Part shown: positions 52,974 to 61,131 of the stretch, in pieces
Layout: every line of letters starts with the position of its first letter
How positions within the stretch are numbered: position 1 is the stretch's first letter
Assembly (NCBI GenBank): GCA_013044035.1
Contig: JABEVE010000016.1
Span: 62,001-126,000, forward strand
From: Burkholderiales bacterium
GTDB lineage: Bacteria > Pseudomonadota > Gammaproteobacteria > Burkholderiales > Burkholderiaceae_C
Reading direction: 5' to 3'
DNA length: 64,000 nt
The notes under the pieces: generated by a model
Database searches by the model: none
Told to the model about the DNA's origin: nothing
Seen by the model: the letters and a program-made list of their open reading frames with translations, nothing else
Position numbers and translations under genes: made by a program

Positions 52974-54992
52974 TCAGGTTGGCGGCGTCCACACCAGGAC
53001 CAGCCCGAACACCAGCACCAGCAGGATGCCGATGTAGGCGAGATAGGCGTTCATCAGGCCGTTCTGCAGAAAGCGCAATCGGCGCGCCAGCCACTCCACC
53101 GTACGCACCGCCGGGGTGAACAGCAGCGCGCCGAACATGGGGGCCTGCGAATAGCTGAACTGCAGTTCCCTGAGAAAGTAGGGCTTGCCTTCGAACTGTC
53201 GTGCCACGGCGTTGTGGGGACGATAGACAAAGTTGTAGAACACCCGCATCGCGTTGGAGAACGACAACGCGGTGGTCGCTCCGGCGTGGGCGGCATAGTC
53301 TTCGCCGCCGCACCACAGCGGCGCGCGGCGCACCGCAAAGCGCCTGCGGCCCCAGACCAGCCAGAGTGGCAACAGCGACAACAGCGGCACGGCCAGCACC
53401 AGCATGGCTGGGGAGATAAAGGCAAACCCGGCCGACAATGGCACCAGCAGCCAGCCATGGGTCATCTGCCGTGCAGCGTCCGCGGCGGGCCACGCGGCCT
53501 GTTGCATCAGCGGCAGCCACCACACCAGGGTCACGGCGAACACCGGCACGGCCAGCCCGGTGATGAGCACGGAGAGCGTTTGCAATGCCGTCAGTTTCGC
53601 CTGGTGTTTGCGATGTTGCGCGGAGTGTTCCTCGTTCTGGCCCAGCAGACCGACGCCGAACAGTTTGACCATGGTCGCCAGGGCGATGGCGGCGGTCAGC
53701 GCCAAGCCCGCCCCGGCCAGCGCCAGGGCGATGCGCGAGCCGTCGCCTTTCAGGGTGAAGTCGTGGAACAGGGTCTGGAACAAATACCACTCGCTCACAA
53801 ATCCGGCGGTGGGTGGCATGGCGGCCAGGCTCATGACCGCGAACACCGCGCCCAGGCCGAGGGTGAGTGGCGCATGGCGCAGGATGGCGCTTTGGCGCAG
53901 ATGATGGTTGCCCTGCAGCGCGGCGGCTGAATCGGCCGTGAGAAACAGGCTGCCCTTGGCCAGACTGTGGCCCATCAGGTGAAGCATGCCAACCGTCCAG
54001 GCCAGCGCCGACAGCATGTTCTGGCCACCGGCACGGAAAATCAGCGCCGCGCCCAGCGCGGTCACCGCAACCCCGGCGTTCTCGGCGGAGGAAAACGCCA
54101 GCAGCCGCCGCCAGTCGCTTTGCTGGAAGGCGTAGAGGATGGCGAGGATGGCCGTGAACGTGCCCGCCGCCAGCACCACCACACCAAAGCCCGCCAGCCA
54201 GGGCGGGTTGCCCATCCATTGCAGCAGCGCACGACCCAGCGCGAAGTAGGCGGCGTTCAGGACGATGCCCGACATGAGCGCGCCGGTGGAGCCGCTGCCG
54301 CTGCCGTAAGCCCCCGGATACCACTCGTAAAACGGCAGCAGCCCGAGCTTGGCGCCGAAGCCGGCCAGCCACAACAGGCCGAGGACAAGGGCCGGGGCCA
54401 CGCCCCATCCGGTCCACCGCAGGGCGTAGGTGCCGAAGGCCAGACTCGGTCCCAGCATCAACACCGCCAGCAGCAAGGCCACGCCACCCACTTCCAGCAG
54501 CGCGAGCATGAACAGGTTGTCGTACCCAGCCTGCACGCTGCGATGATCCGCCAGCAGCATGAGCGCGCCGCCGAACCCCATGGCCTCCCAGGCGATGAGA
54601 AAACTCGCGCCGTCTTGCAGGCCGTACACGCCCAAAGCGCCGAGCAGCGACAGCGCCGCGCCCGTGGCCCAGCCGCGTGTGTGCTGGGTGCCGCCGCACA
54701 AGGATGCAAAAAATGCGGGCAGCAGCGCGGGCAGCATCAGCCACAGCGCGGCGGCATCGGGGTGGAAGATGACGGGGTCATCGCCGAGTTGCAGCACGGC
54801 CTGCCCCGCGCTACCGCCGGGCAGGCCCCACAGCGCGCCGACGGCGGCGAACGCGCAGCCCAGTCCGAGCAGCAGGCGGGGCAGGGCGGTGCCCAGGAAT
54901 AAATCGACCAGAAGCGCCAGCACCCAGACCAGCGCCGCAAGGCCAAAGGCGCTGAGGGTGATGGAACTGGCGATGGCGTCAGGCAGATTCAT
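52974..54992 (-). CDS. HyfB-like antiporter-type membrane subunit (NuoL/M family)
   Basis: This membrane protein of 672 residues has about 14-16 helices. It belongs to the proton-translocating antiporter-like family of complex I and group 4 hydrogenases. LLPFYEWYPGAYGSGSGSTG and ALMSGIVLNAAYFALGRALL are the core motif; GMLHLMGHSLAKGSLFLTAD contains the conserved His and Lys. The ATG at 54992 follows GGAGG and overlaps the end of the HyfI fusion. In hydrogenase 4, HyfB is usually encoded first; here it is the last complex gene, just before crcB. It should carry ion flux driven by the redox arm. Confidence 0.85.
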   Translation of the reverse strand: MNLPDAIASSITLSAFGLAALVWVLALLVDLFLGTALPRLLLGLGCAFAAVGALWGLPGGSAGQAVLQLGDDPVIFHPDAAALWLMLPALLPAFFASLCGGTQHTRGWATGAALSLLGALGVYGLQDGASFLIAWEAMGFGGALMLLADHRSVQAGYDNLFMLALLEVGGVALLLAVLMLGPSLAFGTYALRWTGWGVAPALVLGLLWLAGFGAKLGLLPFYEWYPGAYGSGSGSTGALMSGIVLNAAYFALGRALLQWMGNPPWLAGFGVVVLAAGTFTAILAILYAFQQSDWRRLLAFSSAENAGVAVTALGAALIFRAGGQNMLSALAWTVGMLHLMGHSLAKGSLFLTADSAAALQGNHHLRQSAILRHAPLTLGLGAVFAVMSLAAMPPTAGFVSEWYLFQTLFHDFTLKGDGSRIALALAGAGLALTAAIALATMVKLFGVGLLGQNEEHSAQHRKHQAKLTALQTLSVLITGLAVPVFAVTLVWWLPLMQQAAWPAADAARQMTHGWLLVPLSAGFAFISPAMLVLAVPLLSLLPLWLVWGRRRFAVRRAPLWCGGEDYAAHAGATTALSFSNAMRVFYNFVYRPHNAVARQFEGKPYFLRELQFSYSQAPMFGALLFTPAVRTVEWLARRLRFLQNGLMNAYLAYIGILLVLVFGLVLVWTPPT

Positions 54993-55869
54993 ACACGCCT
55001 CCATGCACCCGCTGCGGCTTGCGTCGCAGCAGCAAAAGCAGCGCCTCGATCAATGCTGCCGGGTTGGGTGGGCAGCCGGGCAGCCACACATCCACCGGCA
55101 GGATGCCCTCCAGCCCCTGATGGCAGGCGTAGCCGCCGCCATTGGTGCCGCCGCCGGTGGCGCAGGTGCCGGCCGCCATCACCCAGCGCGGTTGCGGCAA
55201 GGCCTCATAGGTGCGCAGCAGCGGCTCGCGCATCGCGGCAGTGACGGGGCCGGTGACCAGCAGCAGATCGGCGAAACGCGGCGACGGGGTGAAGAACACA
55301 CCCAGCCGGTGCAGGTTGTAGAAGGGGTTGAGCAGGGCTTGCAGTTCGCTCTCGCAGCCGTTGCACGAACCGGCATCGACATGCCGGACGTGCAGGCTCT
55401 TGCCGAAGATTTTGAGTTCTCGCGTGAGCGCTTGTTCGTTCGAGTCTCCCCCTCCTGACTTCCCCCACGCGGTGGGTGAGGAATGGTCCGCTCCCTCTCC
55501 ACGATGTGGGGAGGGTTGGTGTGGGGAGGTTTCTACCAAACCCCGATTCAACAAATCCGCCTTGTCGCGCACGCCGAATGCCCAGTCGTGGCTGATGCTG
55601 AACGCACCCGCGGGGCAGACCTCGGTGCAAAGCTGGCAGCCGACGCAGCGGGCATAGTCGAGTTGCACCTGCTGGCCAGTATCGACCCCAATGGCGGAGG
55701 CTGGACATGCGGCGACGCAATCGTTGCAGCCGCTCTGCGTCGCGTTGCAGCGCGTCGCGTCTAAACGTGGCAGACCGAGCACGCCCTCCTGCCCGTCGGG
55801 GCCGGGATGCTGCGGCCAGGGCGTGGTGGCGCGGCCTTTGTGCAATCCGAACCACGTCCATAGCGGCAT
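54979..55869 (-). CDS. Ferredoxin domain fused to HyfI/NuoB-like small subunit
   Basis: This 296-residue protein joins an N-terminal 8Fe ferredoxin-like domain (HyfH/NuoI-like) to a small subunit like HyfI/NuoB. The first cluster has Cys in CNATQSGCNDCVAACP (unusual C-x6-C start). The second is the regular CVGCQLCTEVCP. The small-subunit part keeps the N2-type ligands SCNGCE, GTCATGG and LPGCPP. Residues ~113-142 (TSPHQPSPHRGEGADHSSPT and beyond) look like a translated intergenic repeat inserted between the domains. ATG 55869 after AAGGAGACGACC is preferred to 55893, which overlaps the HyfG stop. It should pass electrons from a soluble donor towards the membrane. Confidence 0.85.
   Translation of the reverse strand: MPLWTWFGLHKGRATTPWPQHPGPDGQEGVLGLPRLDATRCNATQSGCNDCVAACPASAIGVDTGQQVQLDYARCVGCQLCTEVCPAGAFSISHDWAFGVRDKADLLNRGLVETSPHQPSPHRGEGADHSSPTAWGKSGGGDSNEQALTRELKIFGKSLHVRHVDAGSCNGCESELQALLNPFYNLHRLGVFFTPSPRFADLLLVTGPVTAAMREPLLRTYEALPQPRWVMAAGTCATGGGTNGGGYACHQGLEGILPVDVWLPGCPPNPAALIEALLLLLRRKPQRVHGGVYESA
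55447..55534. repeat. Repeat-like palindromic sequence inserted in frame
   Basis: This 88-bp stretch contains CCCCCACGCGGTGGG and TCCCTCTCCACGATGTGGGG with GGGTTGGTGTGGGGAGG. It resembles the dispersed intergenic palindromes of many proteobacterial genomes rather than coding sequence. It encodes a Pro/Ser/Gly/His-rich linker between the ferredoxin and small-subunit domains and does not break the frame. No second copy was seen in this window. Confidence 0.55.
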
Positions 55870-55879
55870 GGTCGTCTCC

Positions 55880-57400
55880 TTACCGATCGGCACCGGCGAC
55901 GGACAGGCCGAAGCTGGCCTCGTTGATGGCGTAGTCCATCATGTTGCTGTCCTCCACGGTGAAGGGGAACACCCGCCAGTTGGAAAACGACGGGTCCTTG
56001 ATCTTGACGCGCTGCAGTCGGGTGCGGCTTTCATCCAGATGAACCGCGTAGAGCAGCCCGCCGCGCGTGCCCTCCACCCAGCCTAGGCCTTCGCCTTGCG
56101 GGTCGGGCTCCTCCATCACGTCGCAGCGCAGCACCGAACCGGGTTTGACGCGGCCGATGGTCTGGCGAATGATGGCCAGTGACTCGCGGATTTCCGCCAT
56201 GCGCACCAGCGAGCGGGCATGGGCATCGCCGACTTGTTGCACGGGCACGGAAAAGCGCACCTTGTCGTAGTTGGCGTAAGGGTGGTCGCGGCGCAGATCG
56301 CGGTCGAGGCTGCTGGCGCGCTCGATCGGTCCGCATGCGCCCTGGTCGAACGCAACCTGGCGGTCGAGGTGGCCGGTCGTCATCAGGCGGTCGAGATGGC
56401 TGCGGGTGCTTTCAAGGCGCTGCAGATAGCTGGCGATGTCGTCGGTGACCGTGTCGAGCGCGGCGTCCAGGCCGCTCACATCGAGGTCGCGGCGCAACCC
56501 GCCGGGGGTGATGAGGCCGCGCAAAAACCGGCTGCCAGTGAGTTTGCCGTTGATCTGCTTGAGCCGTTCTTCGAGCAACAGCCCTTGCGCCTCGCCCACT
56601 TTCAACGTGGTGGTCTTCGACAGATGGCCGAGATAGTGCAGATGGTTGTAGAGCCGCTCCAGCTCCGCGAGGATGACACGCAGATAGCGCGAGCGCGGCG
56701 GCGCACGCCAGCCCATCGCGCCTTCCACCGCCTGCACAAACGCCAGCGCGTGCGCCACCGAGTCGATGCCGCTGACCCGCTCGGCGAGCGTACTGCCCGT
56801 GCGCGCATCCGCTCCCTGGAACCGCGCTTCCATCGCGCGGTGTTTGTAGAACAACCGCGGGTGATAGTGCAGGATGCCTTCGCCGATGTAGAAGAACAGG
56901 AATTGGGCCGACTCCACGATGTCCGCCCGCACCGGGCCGAAGGGCAGGCGCTGGATGTCCGGCCCCAAGACCTGCGGCACGATCGGCGGCTGTGGCGTGA
57001 AATCGAGAGCCGCGGCATGGATGTCGAAACCATGCGCAAGCGGCGCGGATTCGCGCGGCATGCCTTCGTGCAGCACCAGCGGGTTGGGTTCAGGGTGGCC
57101 AGTAAAACGCAGGCCGTCAAGGTCCATCATCTCGCGCTCGTACCAGCCCAGCAACGGCAGCTTGTTGGCCAGCGAGGGCAGGGTGCGGTCCTCTGGGCGC
57201 ACGCGCCAGACTTTGTAGGGCTGCTTGGCGCCCTGACTCAGCACATAGATCACGTCCAGCCCGCCGTCGCTGCAGCCGCAGGCGTAGGCCATCTGCATGC
57301 GGCCATGGGCGCTGGGGGTGTCGCCCAGCGCGGTGAGCAGGACGTCGGTGGCGGCAGGCAACTCTGCAGGGCTCAGGCGGATGGTGTCGCAGTGGCGCAT
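55880..57400 (-). CDS. HyfG-like large subunit without NiFe ligands (Ehr type)
   Basis: This 506-residue protein fuses a NuoC-like N-terminal domain (LPLLGWYEREMMDLDGLRF, ~residues 81-99) to a NuoD/hydrogenase-large-subunit domain. In NiFe hydrogenases the first metal motif is ER-I/V-CGxC. Here it reads ERVSGID, with Ser210 and Asp213 in place of Cys. The C-terminal DPCxxC is also absent; the protein ends SFGLSVAGADR, closer to the metal-free NuoD end. So it cannot bind NiFe and is not a hydrogenase. This matches energy-converting-hydrogenase-related (Ehr) proteins. It starts one base after the HyfF-like stop. Its redox partner is unknown; quinone is one possibility. Confidence 0.87.
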   Translation of the reverse strand: MRHCDTIRLSPAELPAATDVLLTALGDTPSAHGRMQMAYACGCSDGGLDVIYVLSQGAKQPYKVWRVRPEDRTLPSLANKLPLLGWYEREMMDLDGLRFTGHPEPNPLVLHEGMPRESAPLAHGFDIHAAALDFTPQPPIVPQVLGPDIQRLPFGPVRADIVESAQFLFFYIGEGILHYHPRLFYKHRAMEARFQGADARTGSTLAERVSGIDSVAHALAFVQAVEGAMGWRAPPRSRYLRVILAELERLYNHLHYLGHLSKTTTLKVGEAQGLLLEERLKQINGKLTGSRFLRGLITPGGLRRDLDVSGLDAALDTVTDDIASYLQRLESTRSHLDRLMTTGHLDRQVAFDQGACGPIERASSLDRDLRRDHPYANYDKVRFSVPVQQVGDAHARSLVRMAEIRESLAIIRQTIGRVKPGSVLRCDVMEEPDPQGEGLGWVEGTRGGLLYAVHLDESRTRLQRVKIKDPSFSNWRVFPFTVEDSNMMDYAINEASFGLSVAGADR

Positions 57401-57401
57401 C

Positions 57402-58859
57402 TCACACCCCTCCCAGTTGCGTAGCGATGCCAGCCAGATGGGTCCAGATCGGTGGCAACCACCACAGCCCGAGCAGCAGGATGACGGCCAGAGCCACGGC
57501 CATTGGCGCCACGTGCGTGAAACCGAGTTTCAGGTGTGGCGCGTGCTCCGGCCGCGAGCCGAAATACATCGCGCGGAAGTGGTTGAGAAAGCCGATGAAG
57601 ATGACGATGAGCAGCACCGCCATCCACCACACCGCCCAGGGATTGGCGCTTTGCATGCCACCGCGCAGGATGGCGAGTTCACTCAAGAACAGACCGAACG
57701 GTGGCGCGCCGGTGATGGCCACGGCTCCAGCCAGCCACATCGCTCCGGAGCGCGGAAAAAAGCGCAGCACGCGGCGGATTTTGCCGATGTCTTTGCTCGC
57801 GTAAGCATGCATCGTGTTGCCCGCACCGAAGAACACAAGCGACTTGGTGAGCGAGTGATTGAGCATGTGATACAGCGCGCCGATCACCCCTAGGGGTCCG
57901 CCGAAACCGAAGCCCAGCGCGACCACGCCCATGTGCTCCACGCTGGAATAGGCGGCGAGGCGCTTGATGACGGTCTGGCGGCTGATGAACAGCGCCGCCA
58001 CCAACAGGCTGAACGCGCCCAGCACCACGAGTGCGGTGCGCGCCGTGGCCTCGATGCTGGTGTGCTGCAGGATGTTGAGGTAACGCACGATGCCCAGCAT
58101 GGCGCAGTTGAGCAGTGCACCCGACAGCATGGCCGACACTGGCGCCGGGCCTTCGCTGTGCGCATCCGGCAGCCAGGTGTGCATCGGCGCCAGGCCGACC
58201 TTGGTGCCAAAGCCCACCAGCACGAGCAGGAAGCTGAGCAGCAGCAACATCGGCTCGGCCTTGGGCGCGATGCCGGCGAGGTTGGCCCAGGTCATGTCGT
58301 ACTCCGGGCCGAGGATGAACGTGCCGGCCCAGTAAAACAGCACCGTGCCCAGCAGCGCCAGGCCAAGACCTGCGGAGACGATGACGATGTACTTCCACGC
58401 CGCCTCGATGCTTTCCGGCGCGCGCTGAAACCCCACCAGAAACGCGCTGACGATGGTGGTGAGGTCGATGGCGATCCAGTACAGCCCCGGGTTGTTCTGC
58501 ACCGGCGCCAGAAACATGCTGAGCGCAAACGCGGCGAACAGGCTGTAGAAGCGGTGCAATCGCGCCAGCTCCCCATGCATCCAGCGCATGTAGCCGATGG
58601 CGTAGACGCTGGCCAGCAGATAGACGATGGCCAGGCACAGCATGACCCACACGCCGAAGTCGTCGAGCAGCAGGTAGTGATTCAGCGCGGTGATGGCGGT
58701 GTCGGGCGTGGCGATAAGCAGCACGATCACCAGGATGAGGTCGATGATCGCCGCGGCGAGGTTCAGCGCCTCGGCAATGCGGCTGCGGCGCGATGCCCAG
58801 CTTCCCACCGCCGCGAGCGCTGTGACGGCCCAGATCGCATACATGGCATTCCAGATCAT
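57402..58859 (-). CDS. HyfF-like antiporter-type membrane subunit (NuoN/M family)
   Basis: This 485-residue membrane protein has about 14 helices. The core motif is APMHTWLPDAHSEGPAPVSA with MLSGALLNCAMLGIVRY following, as in HyfF, HycC and NuoM/N. GALYHMLNHSLTKSLVFFGA carries the conserved His and Lys of the ion path. It is the second antiporter-like subunit of the complex besides the HyfB-like protein. It sits between the HyfE-like and HyfG-like genes, in the usual Hyf order. Ion translocation is inferred from the family. Confidence 0.87.
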   Translation of the reverse strand: MIWNAMYAIWAVTALAAVGSWASRRSRIAEALNLAAAIIDLILVIVLLIATPDTAITALNHYLLLDDFGVWVMLCLAIVYLLASVYAIGYMRWMHGELARLHRFYSLFAAFALSMFLAPVQNNPGLYWIAIDLTTIVSAFLVGFQRAPESIEAAWKYIVIVSAGLGLALLGTVLFYWAGTFILGPEYDMTWANLAGIAPKAEPMLLLLSFLLVLVGFGTKVGLAPMHTWLPDAHSEGPAPVSAMLSGALLNCAMLGIVRYLNILQHTSIEATARTALVVLGAFSLLVAALFISRQTVIKRLAAYSSVEHMGVVALGFGFGGPLGVIGALYHMLNHSLTKSLVFFGAGNTMHAYASKDIGKIRRVLRFFPRSGAMWLAGAVAITGAPPFGLFLSELAILRGGMQSANPWAVWWMAVLLIVIFIGFLNHFRAMYFGSRPEHAPHLKLGFTHVAPMAVALAVILLLGLWWLPPIWTHLAGIATQLGGV

Positions 58860-58895
58860 GCCTTGCTCCAGGTGCTGTGCAATGCACCCATCGCC

Positions 58896-59576
58896 TCACC
58901 CCACCAACCGGGTGAGTTCGCGGCTGCTGGTCGTTCCCACTTCCTTGTGCAGGAAGCGGATCAGCATGCCGAAGGTGGAGACGATGATCAGCAGGTCGAA
59001 CAGGATCACCATTTCCAGCAGCAGCGGCATGCCCGGCACCAGGATTTGCGAGCCGAGAAAAATGCCGTTCTCGATCACCAGCAGGCCGAGGATGGAACTC
59101 ACCGCCTCCGCGCGCAACACCAGCATCAGAAAGCCGATGAGCTTGAGCGCGAACATGGCGGTCAGCGCCAGCACGGCGATGTTGTCGACCAGGTTCATGC
59201 GCACGCCCAGCTTCTCGGCCACTGCGTAGGAAAACAGCACCAGAAAGCCGCCGAGCACGATGCTCGACGCCGGTTGCAACAAGGGCGTGAACTCGCGGTT
59301 CTGCCCCAGGCCGTTGACGATGCGCACCAGCAGATACGGCAGCAGGGTGCCGCGAAACAGCGCGGTCAGCGCGGCGATGAAAATCAGCTCCGGGTAATGT
59401 CCGGTGATGCCGATGGCCAGCGACAGCGCCGCAATCACCCATGACTCGGCGGCGAAGGCCAGGATGTGGTTCTTGATCCAGTGCGATCCCAGCATGACGA
59501 AGGCCAGGATGAGCGCGATGATGATCAGCAGGCTGAAGATGGATGCCTGCACGCCGCCAAGGTGGAAAATCAACAT
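58896..59576 (-). CDS. HyfE-like membrane subunit (NuoK-related)
   Basis: This 226-residue membrane protein has about seven helices. The C-terminal half (GLLVIENGIFLGSQILVPGM) resembles NuoK/MrpC with a conserved acidic residue. The N-terminal half is the HyfE-specific extension. It begins 16 bp after the HyfC-like stop. Such subunits connect the antiporter-like subunits to the HyfC subunit and may take part in the ion path. Confidence 0.83.
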   Translation of the reverse strand: MLIFHLGGVQASIFSLLIIIALILAFVMLGSHWIKNHILAFAAESWVIAALSLAIGITGHYPELIFIAALTALFRGTLLPYLLVRIVNGLGQNREFTPLLQPASSIVLGGFLVLFSYAVAEKLGVRMNLVDNIAVLALTAMFALKLIGFLMLVLRAEAVSSILGLLVIENGIFLGSQILVPGMPLLLEMVILFDLLIIVSTFGMLIRFLHKEVGTTSSRELTRLVG

Positions 59577-59592
59577 GGCCCCTGTCCTCTGC

Positions 59593-60537
59593 TCAAACCT
59601 GTCGCGCGACGATGGCGAGGATGGCCATCAGGAAGGACAGCGCCAGCGGTTCCTGATAGCGGTAAAAGCGCAGGCGCGACTGCGCGGTATCGACGAACAC
59701 CATGATGAGCCCCAGCAGCGCCCACTTCGCCAGCAGCGCCACGGTGGCGCCGGCGATGCCCAGCGCGGTGCCCTGGATGGACAAGCCCCAGGGGATGGTC
59801 AGCACATTGAGGAAGATGGTGTAGAGAATGGCCTGCTTCATCCACGATGCCCACTTCAGCAGCGCCAGCAGCGGGCCGGAGTATTCGAGGATGCGCGCCT
59901 CGCCGATCATGTAGATCTCATCGTGGATGCTCGAATGGATCGGCAGGCGCTCGGTTTCCACCGTGAGCAGAATGAAAAACGCCGCCACCAGAAACAGATG
60001 CGCCGGGCCCCAGAACACCGCCGGCTGCGCCACCAGCAGGTGATTGACGACGAAGGGCAGCATGGCTTGTGCCAGCAGGGTGATGCCAATGAACACCATG
60101 ATCAGCGTCGGCTCGGCCAGAATCGCCAGCATGGCCTCGCGGCTTGACCCCAGCCCGCCATAGGGATGGCCGCTATCGAGACCTGCGAGCAGGATGGCGA
60201 AGCCGCCCAGCGTCAGAATGAGGCCACCGCCCAGCATGTCGCCCATGTCCGAGAGCGGCAGCGGGTAGTTGGTCAGCACCGGGATGAGCAGGGGCACCGT
60301 GAGCATGGCCGCGAATGCCACGATGGGCGCGGCCCAGAAAATCCAGGAGGCCGTCTGCGGCACCACGATCTCCTTGCGGAACCACTTGAACAGATCGCGG
60401 TAGGCCTGGAACAGGCTGGGGCCTGCGCCGCGCTGCACCTTCTCTTCCATCATGGCGATGAAACCGTACAGCAGGGGCGAGAGCAACACAACCGCCAGAA
60501 CCTGGGCGATTTGCTGCCATACGGCTTGTGCTTGCAT
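59593..60537 (-). CDS. HyfC-like membrane subunit (NuoH family), first gene of the operon
   Basis: This 314-residue protein of about eight helices is related to HyfC/HycD and NuoH, the membrane subunit that docks the redox arm. AMMEEKVQRGAGPSLFQAYR and LFKWFRKEIVVPQTASWIFW are the typical N-terminal region. HSSIHDEIYMIGEARILEYS corresponds to the NuoH loop that contacts the redox subunits and the quinone cavity in complex I. The ATG at 60537 has a strong site GGGAGGAG a few bases upstream. The fluoride riboswitch lies directly before it. Confidence 0.87.
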   Translation of the reverse strand: MQAQAVWQQIAQVLAVVLLSPLLYGFIAMMEEKVQRGAGPSLFQAYRDLFKWFRKEIVVPQTASWIFWAAPIVAFAAMLTVPLLIPVLTNYPLPLSDMGDMLGGGLILTLGGFAILLAGLDSGHPYGGLGSSREAMLAILAEPTLIMVFIGITLLAQAMLPFVVNHLLVAQPAVFWGPAHLFLVAAFFILLTVETERLPIHSSIHDEIYMIGEARILEYSGPLLALLKWASWMKQAILYTIFLNVLTIPWGLSIQGTALGIAGATVALLAKWALLGLIMVFVDTAQSRLRFYRYQEPLALSFLMAILAIVARQV

Positions 60538-60539
60538 CG

Positions 60540-60637
60540 ACTCCTCCCATGCAGATCACCCACCGCACGCAGCGGCACTGGGTAGGAGTCATCAGCCCCG
60601 GCTGGCGCCGGGGCGGTTGCGGCGAACTCCATCGCCG
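60540..60637 (-). promoter_or_regulatory. Fluoride (crcB-motif) riboswitch with translational expression platform
   Basis: On the minus strand the leader reads GGCGATGGAGTTCGCC (60636-60621), then GCAACCGCC, a GC hairpin (GCCCCGGC / GCCGGGGC, 60595-60614), and GGGGCTGATGACTCCTAC near the 3' side (to 60582). This order of conserved blocks is that of the crcB-motif fluoride riboswitch. The GACTCC strand can pair with GGAG in the 5' hairpin loop, as in the fluoride-bound pseudoknot. The overlapping GACTCCTACCC (60580-60590) can instead pair with the Shine-Dalgarno GGGAGGAGTC (60539-60548) of the HyfC-like gene. Fluoride should therefore free the ribosome site and turn the operon on. The aptamer match was recognised by eye, and the switch mechanism is inferred. 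Confidence 0.87.
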
Positions 60638-60652
60638 TCTCGTTTGTGACGA

Positions 60653-60681
60653 GTTTAAAAGCGTCGAAAGTCGTAGGTCAA
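60653..60681 (-). promoter_or_regulatory. Promoter of the riboswitch-headed operon
   Basis: On the minus strand TTGACC (60681-60676) and TTTAAA or TTAAAC (about 60659-60653) are separated by 16-17 bp. The predicted start near 60646 would place the aptamer almost at the 5' end of the transcript. The -35 box is good; the -10 box is weak. Confidence 0.55.
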
Positions 60682-61131
60682 GGCGACATTCGTGTCCAAA
60701 TGCAATGAACCTGCCCACCTGCTGCCCATGGTCGCCAAGCCAGGCAGGGCATGCATCTGCCTGTGCCCAGAGAAAATCCGGTTCCCGTGAACCCAGGGGT
60801 GATCAGGGCGCTGAACGCAGCCAGGGTTGCTTCAGCGTTCCGGCCCGACATGGCGGGAGCCGTCGGCGATGCCGTCCCTGGGTACTGCCGTCTTGCGCGC
60901 CCAGCACCACATGCCGCGCCAGATCGGGCCAGACGCGGCCATGCGGCGCGACTCGCGCAGGCCGAGGGTGGGTTTCGTGACATGCGGGTTTCAAGATCGA
61001 ATATATCGCTTGCACTTATGGTTTCAAGTGCTTCATTTAAGTAGTTTTTTTCGATTTCATCTGTCCAAAAACACAGCCTTGATGGTTGGGCTAAGTGCTT
61101 GTTTGATAAGCCAATTTTTCAATTTGGCCTA
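60682..61131. other. 450-bp region between the Ehr-like operon promoter and the mraZ promoter
   Basis: Short open frames exist on both strands (for example 60751-61044), but none resembles a known protein, so no gene is called. The last 140 bp is markedly A+T-rich and contains small inverted repeats (GCACTT 61012-61017 with AAGTGC 61026-61031; CCAATTT with AATTTGG near 61111-61127). It probably holds control sites for the division cluster. Confidence 0.5.

Noticed and set aside
57933-59444. 503-codon plus-strand frame opposite the HyfF- and HyfE-like genes
   Set aside because: The product is His/Gln/Arg-rich without domains, while the minus strand encodes intact membrane subunits.
52974-60537. 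Active hydrogenase 4 or formate hydrogenlyase
   Set aside because: The large subunit lacks NiFe-ligand cysteines, and no formate dehydrogenase or hydrogenase maturation genes are in the window.
60751-61044. Possible small gene upstream of mraZ
   Set aside because: No ribosome site, no similarity and Ala/Arg-rich composition; overlapping frames on both strands are equally open.
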